A DNA stretch of 64,000 nt from Neoscytalidium dimidiatum (lineage: Eukaryota; Ascomycota; Dothideomycetes; Botryosphaeriales; Botryosphaeriaceae), in the NCBI GenBank assembly GCA_037367355.1, contig CM074700.1, positions 1,612,001-1,676,000 on the forward strand, given 5' to 3'. How positions within the stretch are numbered: position 1 is the stretch's first letter; the number at the start of each line of letters is the position of its first letter. Of this stretch, positions 10,965 through 23,265 are shown piece after piece. Both the position numbers and the translations under genes were made by a program. The notes beneath the pieces were generated by a model that was not told where the DNA came from, ran no database searches, and worked only from the letters and a program-made list of their open reading frames with translations.

Positions 10965-13900
10965 ATGCCCAAGAATCCGCATCCTCCGCGCGGGCGCGGC
11001 GGCCCCAAGAAATCCAATCCTCCCCCTTCGGGCGGTGAAGACACCAGTTTCATCGTCTTCTCCAACTCGAAGGGGGAGCCAAAGAAAGGCAAAAAACCGG
11101 ACAACGCTGCGAAGAATGACGCCAACGACAAAGGAAAGGGGAAGGCTAAGGGTGCTACTGATCGACCCGAAGATGCGCCCAAGAAACCCAACGCGCGCGC
11201 CGTAATTGGTGGCGCGTCGTGGACTGGAAAGCTCCCCGTCAACATGCTCTCCGAGCATTGCCAGAAACAGAAATGGGATAAGCCAGAGTACACCATGGTA
11301 GATAGCAACAAAACTCAAGAAATCGCTATATGTATGCTAACACATGTGCAGAAACAAACCAAAGATGGCTTCGTCTCGCATGTAATCCTCAAGACTACGA
11401 ACCCTAAGACCCGCGAAACGACCACTCTCCCTCCCATCAGACTTCCCGATGAGAAACGCGACCTCGCTGTCCAATCAACAGCTCTAGAAGCTCGTCACTT
11501 CGCTGCTGCATACACCTTGTTCCGGGTCGCGTCTATGAGAAACTACCACATGATGATGCCTCCAACGTACAAAGACTTGTGGAAAGGCCCCTTCTCGGAA
11601 ATCAAGACAGAGGACGTTAAGAATGGCAAGGGCTGGATGTACGAGGCAGACCCATTTGCAGCGCACAAGGAGAGGGAGCAGGCCAAGGCCCAAGCAGAGA
11701 AGAAGCGAGAGGAAGCTGCCAAACTGAAGGAGAAAGAGAAGGACAGGCCTGCTGGTATCGGAGGTCCATCCAGTGCGGGAGGCAACATCATGCGCGGATG
11801 GACTCGTGTGCCGAAGATTGACATGGGCAAAAGGATCCGAGCTGAGATTGAGCGCTTGATCCGGAGCAATGCCGTGTGGAATCCGCACAGCGTCAAGATA
11901 CCCTCAGCCGAGCGATCTGCTCTCATTGACGGGATCGTCAAGCTAGGTTTTCGCAAGAGCCACGTCGAAGAGGCAGCGGAGACTTGCAAAGATCGAGAAG
12001 AAATCCTCGAATGGCTTCTCATCCATGTCCCCGAAGATGACCTTCCTTCTTGGAGTTTACCCGAAGGATACACCGCCGGTATCAGCATGGCCAGTGGGAA
12101 TTTGAAACGAGAAGCCGCTATCAAACGTCTTGCTGCAACCGGCTACGCAACTGAGCTTTGCGAGGAGGCTCTGGACGCTCTTGGAGGGGATGAAGCTAAA
12201 GCTGCGAGTCTTCTGCAGGCTCGGCTTCTGGGTGATGACGAACTTGCGGAACAGCTTTCGAACATGAGCATGACTGACACCGGTGGTGATTCCGAAGAGG
12301 ACTTCTGGGCAGAAGAGCAGACCATTCTTGCTTCTATCTACGACGAAAGATACTCCGCCATCAGTGCAGACCAATGTCAAATTCGACTCGAAGTTTCTGA
12401 CACAACCAACACGGAATTCTTGTTGAATATTCGCAAGCCAACGGGGCAGTATCCAAATGCCTTACCCATCATCTCTGTCAACGCAAAGATACCTGCATAT
12501 ATTCGACTCAGCATCATCAGACAAGCCCTGAACCATGCCAAGGAGAGTTTCTTAGGCGAGCAGATGATCTTCAATATCGTCGACTGGTTGGAACATGAAA
12601 TTCCTGCCATTATTGCTAATCCTGGGCGGCTCACTGACGTGTCTTCTGCCATTTCTGCCGCTGATACTGGTGCACATGCCGAGGAAGTGAAGCAAAAGGA
12701 GAGAAGACAACGCACACCCAAGCCGGTGAATCTTAAGCCGGGGTCTCAGGCTAGCCAACGCATATTTGAGCAATGGCAAGCGAAACAAGCATCGCCGGAA
12801 CAGCAACGGATGCTCCGCGTGAGGGAAAACCTGCCTGCCTGGAAGCTGCAACGAGCAATCGTTGACGCGGTCAATAAGCATCAAGTCGTAATCATTTCGG
12901 GAGAGACTGGATCCGGAAAATCCACCCAGTCGGTACAGTTTATTCTCGATGATATGATCAAGAGGCAACTTGGGGAGGCAGTTAATATCGTCTGTACGCA
13001 GCCGAGACGTATTTCTGCTCTTGGACTGGCCGATAGAGTATCGGATGAACGCTGCACTGTCGTTGGAGACGAGGTCGGATACTCAATCCGTGGCGAATCG
13101 AAACACAAACAGGGGGTTACGAAATTGACTTTTATGACTACTGGTGTCCTCCTTCGTCGTCTCCAAACATCCGGCGGATGCCCTGAAGACGTCGTGGCAT
13201 CTTTGGCTGACGTCACACATGTCGTAGTTGACGAAGTGCACGAGCGCAGTCTGGATACTGACTTTCTCCTTGTCCTGTTGAGAGATGTTTTGAAGAAGCG
13301 TAAAGACCTCAGAGTTATTCTTATGAGTGCTACGCTGGATGCGGACGTCTTTGCCGCCTACTTCAGACCAGCCGTCGGTGAAGTTGGCATGGTTGAAATT
13401 GCAGGCCGAACGCATCCTGTGACGGACTATTACGTCGACGACGTCATTCGAATATCTGGCTTCAATGGCCACTCAGCGGATGAAGACTGGGAGGACGAAG
13501 AAGCCCAGAAAGCCATCGGTGGTACATTGAGGAGTATGGGCATGAGAATCAATTACGACTTGATTGCGCAGACAGTACAGTACATTGATGCGGAACTGGG
13601 AGTTAAAGATGGTGCTATCCTAATCTTTCTACCTGGAACTATGGAGATTGATAGAACGCTTCAGGTAAGCCTCATTGCATTTTGATACTTGTTTACAACA
13701 CTCACGTTCCACCCCAGGCCCTCCGTCCGATGACGCATCTGCATGCTCTTCCACTTCATGCATCTCTACTTCCGGCTGAACAGCGTCGCGTGTTCCCTCC
13801 CCCTCCGAGAGGGAAGAGGAAGGTCATTGCATCTACGAACGTGGCCGAAACTTCAATTACTATTGAAGATGTTGTCGCTGTAATTGATACAGGGAGAGTC

Positions 13901-15286
13901 AAAGAGACAAGCTTTGACCCGTCGAATAATATGGTGAAGCTCGCTGAGACCTGGGCCTCTCGGGCGGCCTGCAAGCAACGTAGAGGTCGTGCTGGTCGTG
14001 TTCGAGCCGGTACCTGCTACAAGCTCTATACCAGAAACGTCGAAAATGACAAGATGATGGAAAGACCAGACCCCGAGATTCGACGAGTCCCCCTGGAGCA
14101 ACTTTGCCTCTCAGTGAAAGCCATGGGAATCAAAGATGTTGCTGGCTTCCTTGCCGGCGCTCTCACGCCGCCAGACGGCGTTGCAGTAGAAGGTGCTCTA
14201 GAATTGCTCGGACGCATGGGCGCTATTGATGGCGATGATATGACGGCGCTTGGTAGACATCTTGCTGTGGTACCTGCTGACCTCCGGTGCGCAAAGCTCA
14301 TGGTCTACGGCGCAACATTCGGCTGTCTTGAGTCTTGCCTCACTATGGCCTCCATACTCACTGTCCGTAGCCCATTCGTATCTCCGCAAGCCAAACGTGA
14401 AGAGTCCAAAGCAGCCCGGTCGTCGTTCGGCAAGGGCCAGGGCGACCTGATTGCCGATCTCCGCGCATACGAGCAGTGGATCGGGTTGAAAGAAAAGGGT
14501 GTTGCACCCCGGGACCTACGCGCCTGGTGCGAGCAGAACTTCTTGAGCACGCAGACTCTCAACGACATCACCTCTAACAGGAGACAATATCTTTCCTCCT
14601 TGCAAGAGACTGGCTTCATACCACTGAGGTACTCCTCCTACAACACTTCAGCCGTAGAGGAAGCTGCTTCGCTCAACCGACACAATACTAACGACGCACT
14701 TCTTCGTGCACTTGTCGCCGGTGCATTCAACCCGCAGATCGCACGCATCGACTTCCCCGACAAGAAGTTCGCAGCTTCCGTGTCCGGCGCCGTGGAGCTG
14801 GATCCGGAAGCCAGGACGATCAAGTACTTCAACCAGGACAATGGCAGAGTCTTCGTACATCCCAGTTCGACGCTTTTTGATGCGCAGGGTTTCCCCAGTG
14901 GTGCGGCGTTCATGAGCTACTTCACGAAGATGGCAACGAGTAAGGTCTTCATTAGGGATTTAACGCGTAAGTTGAGCCATTTCTGTCCTCCTTTTTGAAC
15001 CCTTTGAATAAAATATTCTGATTAACTGTACCCAGCATTCAACGCTTACTCGCTTCTCCTTTTCTCCGGCCCTATCACGCTAGACACCATGGGCCGTGGT
15101 GTCGTAGTCGATGGATGGCTGCGTTTGCGTGGTTGGGCTCGTATTGGAGTGCTCGTGTCTCGGTTACGGATGATGCTGGATGATGCGCTGGCTAGTAAGA
15201 TTGATGACCCTAGTATGGATTTAGCAGGAAGCGATGTCGTGGGGATAGTGAGAAAACTTGTCGAGTTGGATGGTCTGGACCGATGA
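10965..15286 (+). CDS. DHX57/YLR419W-like DExH-box RNA helicase
   Basis: Three exons, 10965-13664, 13718-14966 and 15036-15286 (introns 53 and 69 bp), giving 1399 aa. Order: basic Pro/Gly N-terminus; Lys/Glu-rich coiled segment (about 230-265); two UBA-like helical units (about 310-425); RWD domain (about 446-550, EEDFWAEEQTILASIYDERY onward); then the helicase core. Motif I is SGETGSGKST (about 646), Ia TQPRRISALGLA, II DEVHERSLDTDF (about 755), III MSATLDADVF, V STNVAETSITIEDV, VI QRRGRAGR. The winged-helix/HA2 region follows, and the OB-fold ends in NAYSLLLFSGPITLD and DGWLRLRGWARIGVLV. UBA plus RWD before the core is the DHX57 layout. Motif II reads DEVH rather than DEAH. The family probably acts on RNA or ribosomes; the exact substrate of the fungal members is not known to me. 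Both introns interrupt the helicase half and both junctions restore conserved sequence. Confidence 0.92.
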
Positions 15287-16009
15287 GGAGTCAATGAACA
15301 ACAAGGTCGAGGATAGTAAATCGGAAAATTACAATACGAGTCTACTTTGTCACACCTATTTCCACTCTCTCCTGGTCTGAAATGGCTATCGGTAATAAGG
15401 ATGTCGATTCAGATGCCATGTCAGTATAGAGAGCTTAAATAAGCATATTTGTTTCTGTTGCTTCTTAACACTGCGGAGAGTAATTCTGGAATGTCTCCGG
15501 AATGCAGTAGATTGCATACATTCAACTACAGCCACTAAAGATCACAAATTAATACTGAAGTCAGGTGTACGTTGTCAATACTAGCGTAATTATTTTTTTC
15601 TTCTTGTAGATATTGCCTTCAAAATCCAGCAGAGGGTAAGCTGCTTTCTGACCTTTTCTTACGTTGATAGAATATAGAGACTCCTACAGAGGAGCTGTCA
15701 GATTAGAAGCTTGGATTTTTTTTCCTCTTCCCTTTTAGGAGTTAGTATATAGATAAAGGCGAAGAAAATGGGATATTAAGTACCCTCCCGAGCGTACTCA
15801 AGGAGTCTTTCTGCATTATAAGAGCCGTAAAATCAAGACAGTGGAGCTTGATGACTTCCCGGCGCGAAAAGTGGATTTCTCCTGATGCCACGCGCGAGCA
15901 CCGTTATATCTTTGAGGTGGACACACACGAGCCATTGATTAAACGCAGAAATATGTCCAAACCCGTGAAGATTTTGTTATAATATTCTTCGTTAGTATCG
16001 CGTTTCCAT
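15287..16009. other. Convergent 3' flanks, no gene seen
   Basis: AT-rich 723 bp between the convergent helicase and pseudouridine-synthase genes. It contains T-rich tracts (about 15591-15604 and 15716-15738) but no long frame, RNA gene or repeat that I recognise. It is probably the two 3' UTRs plus spacer. Confidence 0.5.
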
Positions 16010-17646
16010 CTATGCGGCTAGTGCAACAGCTGGCTGATCCTTTTCTTCCGTACCCGGCTCTTCCTTAGCCTCCCTCCTCTCCTCCCTCACGGTTCCATCC
16101 TCATTAAGACCTAACTTGGCCAGATCTGCCGCCAACGGATCGGACTCAACCGTGGCCTCTCTTGGGCCCTCATACCCTTCCGGTGGTAATGCCCAGGCCG
16201 GAAGTTCTGTCTCGTAGCTCCAACGGCCCTCTTCGCAGGCATACTTCCGCGCATGCAGGTAAATACCCAGCTCATGCGCACCAGGATCACTGTACAGTGG
16301 CGTATTACACACCTCGCACTTCTCGCCTGTCAGCTTCTCAGCTTTGCGCTTGTTATACTCGTCGACCATCTCGTCGTGGTAGGCGACGGCCTCCGCAACC
16401 TCCGACTTGCCCATCTTGGACAGGCGCGTCATGATGTCCTCATCATCGTCGGAGTGCTCATCGGACGCGGCGAGGGAGGGGCCGAAGACGCGTTGATTAG
16501 CGTAAATGGGGTCGTTCGCGATCGGGTGACCCAGAAACTGCAAATGCACGCGAATCTGGTGGGTGCGGCCGGTGAGCGGCATGCAGCGGACGATGCTGTA
16601 GCCGCGCAGGCGCTTCCACGGCTTGCCCCCCGTGTCTTCCTCCCTCTCCTCACCCCCGTCCTGTTTGCTACCGTTGACCTTCTCCTGGCCTTCCCGCGGC
16701 GGGTAGTACGCCAGCCGGCGGAACACGGTCCTGGCTTCCTTCCCGTTCGCGCGCACGCGGTTGAGCCCCAGCTTCGGCGATATCTGCAGGATGGGCTTCT
16801 CGCACACGATCTCCCCTTCCGGAAACTCGCCGACGACGCGGGCGACGTACTCCTTCTTGACGGTGCGCTGCTTGATCTGCACGCTCAAGTCGTCGGCCGC
16901 CTTCCTGTTCTTGCCGATGAACATGACGCCGCTGGTCAGCCTGTCCAGCCTGTTGCAAGGGGACGGGTTGAAGGTGTAGCCGCGCTCGGCGCGCAGGATC
17001 TCGACGACCGAGTTGTAGTTGTAGCGGCCGGCCGGGTGGACGGGCACGCCGGCGGGCTTGTTGATGACGATGATGTCCTCGTCCTCGTGGACCACCTTGA
17101 TCGGGTCGGCCGTCACGGGCGGCTCGTGTCGGTGCATCGTGTGCGAGATGATGTCGCCGTTCTTGACGATGTGGTGGACGCCGTTCGCGAGCTTGCCGTT
17201 GACGACTATTGCGCCAGACTCGATGCCTTCTTTCTAGGTGGGTGGGCTGTTAGCCGTGCGTGTCCACGGTGCGAATTCCCGTCTGATGTTGCTCTTCTCG
17301 TCTCGCGACTTCTCAATTCGCGAGGTGTATTGCCTCTGCTCTGAACCCAAAACCTGAATTCCTGGGAACAACGTACATAGTATTCGACTGGCCGGTCCCT
17401 AAACTCGCTCGAAAATATATCCAACAGCTCTCTCCCGCGCCATCTCTCCTTGCAGTATGTGTTGTAGGTGAAGTGGTAAGGTTGGACGCGTCGCAACCCG
17501 TTCTCGAGGTAGTACGGTCGCGGCCACCGGTCTCCGCATGGCGTTGCGATCACTTCTGGCGGTTCAATGAACTCGTCTGATTTCCCCTTTTTTGCCTCGT
17601 CCTCTCTCAACCACGGAGATTTCGTTTCAACGGGTGTGAGCGCCAT
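16010..17646 (-). CDS. RluA-family tRNA pseudouridine synthase, Pus9/Rib2-like
   Basis: Two exons, 17646-17377 and 17233-16010, with a 143-bp intron (GTACGT to CTAG); 497 aa. The N-terminus has YYLENGLRRVQPYHFTYNTY and ERWRGRELLDIFSSEFRDRP, the S4-like segment of yeast Pus9/Rib2. The catalytic loop is CNRLDRLTSGVMFIGK with the catalytic Asp near residue 187, and the C-terminal part of the fold has LTGRTHQIRVHLQFLGHPIA. In yeast, Pus9 and the Rib2 C-terminal half make pseudouridine 32 in tRNAs. There is no DRAP deaminase domain in this frame, so it is a stand-alone synthase, and whether it acts in mitochondria or cytoplasm cannot be told. A CEVC pair near residue 400 and a charged Glu/Lys tail follow. 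It is divergent from the thioesterase gene. Confidence 0.88.
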
Positions 17647-18025
17647 AGTGATTGGACCCGCAACGCGCCCTCGCCGGATGAGGTGTGCGAGAATACGAGG
17701 GGAAGGTGCCAGGATGGAGGAGGAGAAGAGGAAAAGAGCGTAGCGGGAGGGGTATCAAAGGTCGGCCAAGAGCTAAGGATTGTGGCAGTGAGAGCTGTGA
17801 TTGAGAGGCTGTGTATGAACTTTTTGGTGGAGGGGAATGTACGAAAATCTAATCTTATCGATTGGATCCCTGTCCATCAATGGACCTCGGCCGCTTGCCG
17901 TCATCTCCTCGATCTTCCATCTCGGCACCAGCGAGTGCCATGTAGGAAACGGTTGCCCGGCGCGTCTCCGCGTCTTCAAATCATTCTGTTTCTTTCAATC
18001 GGCTGGCTACAGACAGCCGACTATC
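17647..18025. promoter_or_regulatory. Bidirectional promoter region, pseudouridine synthase / thioesterase
   Basis: The 379 bp between divergent start codons. An upstream ATG at 17837 is in frame with the thioesterase and would add 63 residues. That extension has no clear targeting signal, so I treat it as leader. No consensus TATA box stands out. Confidence 0.4.
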
Positions 18026-18558
18026 ATGGCGCAAACAGAGCTCAAAGCGCGTCGCCGAAGCGACTACAAGTTCCACCTCGAATACCGGACTAGATGGTAT
18101 TCCGCTCCTCACCAACCATAACCCTACCGACAGGTTGCTGACTTCACGCATCCTTCAGGAGTGACAATGACATGTACGACCATATGAACAACAGCCAATA
18201 CTACTTTCTCTTCGACTCTGTGGTCAACACCTACCTTATCCAGCACTGCTCGTTGCATCCACCTACTTCTTCGCAGATCGGTCTCGTCGTTCACTCACAT
18301 TGCGACTACTTCGCGCCTTTGGGCTTCCCTGCAGTCGCGGACCTGGCGCTAAGGGTAAACAAGCTGGGGAAGAGCTCGGTGACGTATGAGATTGGCGTGT
18401 TCGAGAGAGGCGTGGAGGAAGTGAGGGCTGTCGGCGAATTCGTGCACGTATTTGTGGAGAGGGAATCCCGCAAACCTGGAAAGGAGGGTATGAATGACAG
18501 GTTGAGGGAAGGGTTGGAGAAAATCGTGGTCGATCGATACAGCAAGCACAAATTATAA
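18026..18558 (+). CDS. Hotdog-fold acyl-CoA thioesterase (4HBT family)
   Basis: Two exons, 18026-18096 and 18159-18558, joined by a 62-bp intron; 156 aa. The splice restores RTRWSDNDMYDHMNNSQYYF, the 4HBT/YbgC-type active-site segment in which the Asp and the H-x-NN stretch bind and hydrolyse the acyl-CoA thioester. The rest (GLVVHSHCDYFAPLGFPAVA, VNKLGKSSVTYEIGVF, AVGEFVHVFVERESRKP) follows the hotdog beta strands. The length is normal for the family. The substrate cannot be inferred. The ATG at 18026 sits in TATCATGG; the in-frame ATG at 17837 is a less likely alternative. No membrane segment or clear targeting peptide is seen. Confidence 0.85.
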
Positions 18559-18816
18559 TTACCTCTTTCAAGACATTCGATTTTATGTATCCGACAATCA
18601 GTAGACTCAATCAATGGTACCATGGTATATTAAATTTATTATGATTTAATTTTACCACATTGAAATATAGAATCTATCCAGTACTAAGAAATATGCATCA
18701 AGGACAAATAACGCCGAATCGCCTTCAAGAGTTTCCAAACAAGAAACATCATAATTCATCACAAGGAGGACGACAGAACCAAAACACATGATAGCACCCG
18801 GTCCGAGATGGATATT

Positions 18817-19516
18817 TTACCACTTGCCATGGCCGTTGTTGTTGTGGTGGCGGCCCTCCTTCCACTTATCTTCTAGCTTGCTGCCCGTGATGGCACCGAT
18901 AATGCCACCAATGATCTTGTGTCCGCCGAACTTGTTGCCACCATAGGCACCGGCGGCGCCACCAGCCAAGGCACCCATAAGACCGCGGTCGCCTTCAGCA
19001 GCCTGGGCGGGATCGCTTGATCCGTACTGACCAGGCTGACCGTATGCGTTTGGTGCATTAGGATCGGCCGGGTAAGGGTTAGAATTGTAGGCACCCTGCT
19101 GGGGGAACTGCTGTGAAGGCGCTTGGTTATAACCCCTGTTAGGGTCGTTGTAATCGCTAATCGATGATAAGCCAACAGTCTCGATAGTTATCTTGCGGCA
19201 GAGACACTTACTATTGCCCTACTTGCTGTCCGTACTGATCCGGAGCCTGTTGGCCATTTTGAAATCCACCATGGGCAGGGGGGCCATATGCGCCGTATCC
19301 CTGATTATGCTGATAGGCTTGCTGGTTGTATTGCTGATTGTCATAACCAGGCTGACCCCATTGTTGCTGAGGAGCTCCGTATCCGCTTTGCTGAGCGTAA
19401 GGGCTGGAGGAGGGGGCCGGATAGCCTTGCGGCTCTCCGTAGCCTTGACCAGGTGCCGGCGAGCCATACTGGCCCTGAGGGTATTGCTGGCCGTACTGGT
19501 TGTAAGGGTCGGACAT
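18817..19516 (-). CDS. Gln/Tyr/Gly-rich protein with glycine-zipper domain
   Basis: Two exons, 19516-19212 and 19156-18817, with a 55-bp GTAAGT intron; 214 aa. The donor G forms what looks like a TAG stop when the intron is read through. The first 150 residues are a low-complexity Gln/Tyr/Gly/Pro repeat region (MSDPYNQYGQQYPQGQYG and similar units), likely disordered. The C-terminus carries a glycine zipper: LMGALAGGAAGAYGGNK followed by IIGGIIGAITGSKLEDKW, then a His/Asn-rich tail. Such zippers (Gly-zipper_2TM, first noted in bacterial surface antigens) can pair helices in or on membranes. Homologous layouts are common in Pezizomycotina as uncharacterised proteins. No function can be stated. 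Confidence 0.8.
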
Positions 19517-20313
19517 TGCGAATTGAAAAATTGATAGAGAGTTTTGAGAGGGCCGAAATAGGAGAGGAGACAGATCCAACGGTTCAGAGGAGAAGGGCGG
19601 GACTCTAATTATACGGATGCGGGGCGTTTCAAGGATACACGTCCTGTACGTAAGACGGCTGAAATATGGTACTTGGAACGAGCACACCCAAGATGTCAAT
19701 GTGATGGAAGAAAGGGCGAGCAAAGAAGAGCAAATCGCGCCTTTTTAGATGCCGTGTCCCAGACGCCGAACGCTTACGAACCCCATCTGATGAGCCACTC
19801 GAAGGCGAACTTCTGTAGAGCTACGGGCGAATGCGCAGCGAGGCTTACCAAGGCTGTGCTACAAACTCAGCCCCCGCGCCACGAATGCGACGTAGGCGGA
19901 CTTAACGCCCGAGAGACAGGTCATCAGGCACAGTGCGCCAGCGGGCTGCCCCGGGGCCCTTCGTCAGCCCAGACGCTTCTGGCGGCACGACCTTGCTCTA
20001 TCGAGTTTGGAGGACGGAAGCGGACGGCTTCGAGTCCGCAACGAAATGATGACGGTGATGCCGAATCCCGAGCGAGATCTCGGACCCCGCCAGACGCGGA
20101 TCCCTGATGTAGACTGCCCCAGCCATGGCGCCAACTCTTAAATCCCACGTCCAACCACATCATTCCATCGTTTGGCAAGGGGTTGCTCGTCCTGTGATCT
20201 CTTGGGGTGGGCCGACCCAGCTGGAATTATGTTCAAAGCTCTTGCTGCTCTAGTCTCGTGATGGCACTCCGCCACCACGCGTAACCTCCCAACAATTTTG
20301 CTCTTGGGCGTCG
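19517..20313. other. Intergenic region, no gene seen
   Basis: About 800 bp between two minus-strand genes. A plus-strand frame (19673-20107, 144 codons) has no recognisable domain and biased composition, so I do not call it. The left 200 bp is the probable promoter of the glycine-zipper gene and the right part the 3' flank of the HET gene. Confidence 0.45.
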
Positions 20314-22425
20314 TTACACGATCGTGACTTTTCCCATGTCCTCCCCGACAGCATCGACCATTTCGCCATGCATGAAGCCATGGAGATAAGTTTCTCCAAG
20401 CAATTTCATACTCCAAGTATCTTGGGCTCGCTCAAGTACGAACGGCACCCTGGCTCCTTCCACAAGCGCAACGACGTCGCCCTCTTTGGTCGCCCCTGGA
20501 CCAATGCCCAAGTAGCCCCCAGCCGTTACATAGAGCCGCCGAGACCCACCAGTAGCACCGAGCCGGGCGCCATACGGAATCGCTTGGCCGTCACCCTCTT
20601 TCAGGAACTCCAGAGCCTCATCGTCTTCCTGATCCGAGAATGCGTTTAATCCGTTCCTAATTATCTCCGCTTTTCCAAGGACTTGATCTCGTGTGGGTAG
20701 CAAAGGTGCATCCTCGCTTGAAATGGTATCCAAGACCGATAGCTCCTCCAGATACTCCTTTGTGCTTTGACCTTCAACCCAGCGCAAGTATAGACCCAGA
20801 GGAAGAATGATGGAGGCCCAATCCCTAAAATTAAGGTTTGTCTCAGTAGGAGCCGGATGCTTGCCTTCGAACTCATCGGCAATAAGTGTTCTCCAGAGGA
20901 CTTCTATCCGGTGTTGGCCTGTCGGTGCGTATACTTCGGACAGCTTCTCGCAGAGCCTAAGGGCCGGTTGTATCCAGTGTGTAGACACCATGATACCGAT
21001 AGGTTCGGAGACGGCAGTGATGGAATCGAAGCACGCGCAACTGAGGAAGAGTTCCCGGCCTTCTACTATCCATGATTTTTCCCACAGATGCCCAACCTTT
21101 GAGGCATTGTATATCGGAACAGAGTCAATTTGCGCCCAAGAAAGGTGGCCGTAGTTGGAACCAGGGGCGCTCCAATCAGGAACCCAGGACGGCAGATCCA
21201 AGGTCTTCCGCTCCGCCTGATCTTCTGCCATGGATAAGAATGCGAGATTGGGAAAGCGGTCTAGGAACATACTTGCTACTGAGAGGAACAAGTCACTAGT
21301 ATCCAAAGCGTCAGAGTAATCTGGCCGAATAGGACTTCTCACCCCAGGTGGCAAGAACTTCGAAGCCATACCCAGGACGCAGTAGATCTTGTCTTTCGCA
21401 TTGCTCGCCTCCTGGCCCCGGACGTTGTCCAGCAAACACAAAAGGTACCAGTACCAGAACTCTGGATCAGTCTGAGCGCCGCTGAGTCCTTGCTGGCTCT
21501 TCCGGAAATCGAGTGACCAAGGCCCTCCGGAACGGTAATCGATCTGCATGGACCAGATGGTACTAAGTTCGTTTATCCCGGCGAGTTTAAGTCTCTGCTC
21601 GTTAGGGGCAAGCACCTGAGCCCAGCCGCTATACATGACAAACCTTCCTAACGATAAAAGAGGCTCCCAGGGGATCACGCTGTTGTCACCACATCGGACC
21701 TCAACGTCCTTGGCCAACACCGCTTCCTGCACGATCCATGCCCGGAAGAACCAGCGCCTGGTACGGAAGAAGTTGAAATATGCATGCCAGACGTGGTACC
21801 ATTCGTTTAAAGAAAGTCCCAATGCAAGATCTTCAAGGGTTCCTGGATCAAGTGGAGAACTCTGGAATGCGGCTGCTGCTCCTTGGGTATCGATAAATCG
21901 GTCCAGTGCTGTTGTAACTATGGTATGCATGTACACCATCTCGTCCACATACGATCTATCCTCGCCAAGCCAGATGATAACACGGTCGGCAGCCGAGTAG
22001 ATCTCTCCCATCAGGGCTACCTGCTCCGTCTTCTCTTCATCATGTGTCTGGTTGATGCATAATGCGTCTACCCATAGCAACCTCTCTTCTTCGGATTTGC
22101 TGCGCGCCAGCAATGCGTCGTAGAGGCTCTGAGTCACCATCCAGGATGCCCCGTTTATCTCGATCTCGCACCAGAAGTCCTCCTGGACATTGTCATCCCC
22201 GTCCTCGTCGCGGATCACCGGTGAGTTCCAACAGTATGATAAGGCATCGAAGGGCGGCCTCAGCCCTTCTGCAAGCGGGCATGTGTAAATCCAACAACAG
22301 AGCCTTGGTCGATCAGGGTGGTAACTCTCGACCTGCACGAGGCGCACACTATGCGGCTTGGGAAGCGGCGTGTAACGAAACCGTTCGGACGAGGCTGGCG
22401 CCCAGGAAAGGCGACGAATAACCAT
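20314..22425 (-). CDS. HET-domain protein (heterokaryon-incompatibility type)
   Basis: One uninterrupted exon of 703 aa. The HET domain occupies about residues 55-240: FDALSYCW (59-66), LYDALLARSK, RLLWVDALCINQ (115-126), QVALMGEIYSAADRVIIWLG (about 135-154). This is the order of the three classic HET blocks. The middle is helical without a recognisable second domain, and the C-terminus has GGSRRLYVTAGGYLGIGPG and YLHGFMHGEMVDA, the tail often seen in het-6-type proteins. In the family the HET domain is a TIR-like death effector triggered in allorecognition or NLR signalling; stand-alone HET proteins like this have unknown triggers. It has no NACHT/WD40 partner in frame and no obvious allorecognition partner next door. 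No intron or frameshift is needed, so it appears intact. Confidence 0.9.
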   Translation of the reverse strand: MVIRRLSWAPASSERFRYTPLPKPHSVRLVQVESYHPDRPRLCCWIYTCPLAEGLRPPFDALSYCWNSPVIRDEDGDDNVQEDFWCEIEINGASWMVTQSLYDALLARSKSEEERLLWVDALCINQTHDEEKTEQVALMGEIYSAADRVIIWLGEDRSYVDEMVYMHTIVTTALDRFIDTQGAAAAFQSSPLDPGTLEDLALGLSLNEWYHVWHAYFNFFRTRRWFFRAWIVQEAVLAKDVEVRCGDNSVIPWEPLLSLGRFVMYSGWAQVLAPNEQRLKLAGINELSTIWSMQIDYRSGGPWSLDFRKSQQGLSGAQTDPEFWYWYLLCLLDNVRGQEASNAKDKIYCVLGMASKFLPPGVRSPIRPDYSDALDTSDLFLSVASMFLDRFPNLAFLSMAEDQAERKTLDLPSWVPDWSAPGSNYGHLSWAQIDSVPIYNASKVGHLWEKSWIVEGRELFLSCACFDSITAVSEPIGIMVSTHWIQPALRLCEKLSEVYAPTGQHRIEVLWRTLIADEFEGKHPAPTETNLNFRDWASIILPLGLYLRWVEGQSTKEYLEELSVLDTISSEDAPLLPTRDQVLGKAEIIRNGLNAFSDQEDDEALEFLKEGDGQAIPYGARLGATGGSRRLYVTAGGYLGIGPGATKEGDVVALVEGARVPFVLERAQDTWSMKLLGETYLHGFMHGEMVDAVGEDMGKVTIV

Positions 22426-23265
22426 TTGGGATTGTCTCCAATAAGACTAAACGCGCAGATACTGCAAGGCTGGCCGTTTAGCGACACATACTTATCGATG
22501 AAAGGCAGACATGAACGCGAAGTCTAGCAAGAAATAGAAAAAGAATGCACGAGAAAGATCGGACGGGAGGCCGCAAGAAATCAAAACGCCAAGAAGAAAT
22601 GAGTGGATGTTCAGATGGAACGCGAGACGGGAGGACAGGCGCTTCCCCGCGCACCAGCGCCTGCGTTCTTTTTATCCATTCACACCCAAGAACTGCGCCG
22701 CATACAGGGGGTCTTCGCTTTGCCCCAAAACGCACGTCGTCCAGACTGTGCCGCACAAGGCGGTATTCCTATTTTGTCCTCCGAAGACCAGGGTCGGCAC
22801 GACCCGCGCGGCAGCTTGTCGAGCGTGATTGGTCCGCTTCACTGATCATCGGTCCACACGCAGTGTGCCTACGCCGCTTCGGCATCGCGTGAAGAAGGCG
22901 AACGCGGAACCTATCGGATGCACTCAGTAGTTGGTGACAATGATGAAATACTCTCTCAGACTTTGCCAGTTGAGTAAAGGTTTCCGTTGATGTCCGAGTA
23001 GTTGAAATTGTGTTTAGATTCAAACAAAAGCTGGACTAAACCACCAAGGCTGGGACAGGCGCTTTATCTGCGTCTTGTCCAGAGGAATGCCCGCGCAGAA
23101 TAGACCGCTATTGCATCAAATCGCGTAAGCACGGTTGCATCGTTCCCCGCTTATCCACTGCGAAATTGCAGTCCATACTATCTCCTGGAAAGATGATCAT
23201 TATGTTCTATCTATACGAGAAACGTATCTACCAAATGTACAATATTGAACAACAGCTGGCAAAGA
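22426..23265. other. Promoter of the HET gene and 3' flank of the permease, no gene seen
   Basis: 840 bp with short frames on both strands that shadow each other. None encodes a recognisable product. No TATA box, repeat or RNA gene was recognised. Confidence 0.45.

Noticed and set aside
17837..18025. In-frame upstream ATG extending the thioesterase by 63 residues
   Set aside because: No clear targeting signal, and the core start at 18026 has a better context.
19673..20107. 144-codon plus-strand ORF
   Set aside because: Biased composition, no domain; lies in the promoter/3' flank region.
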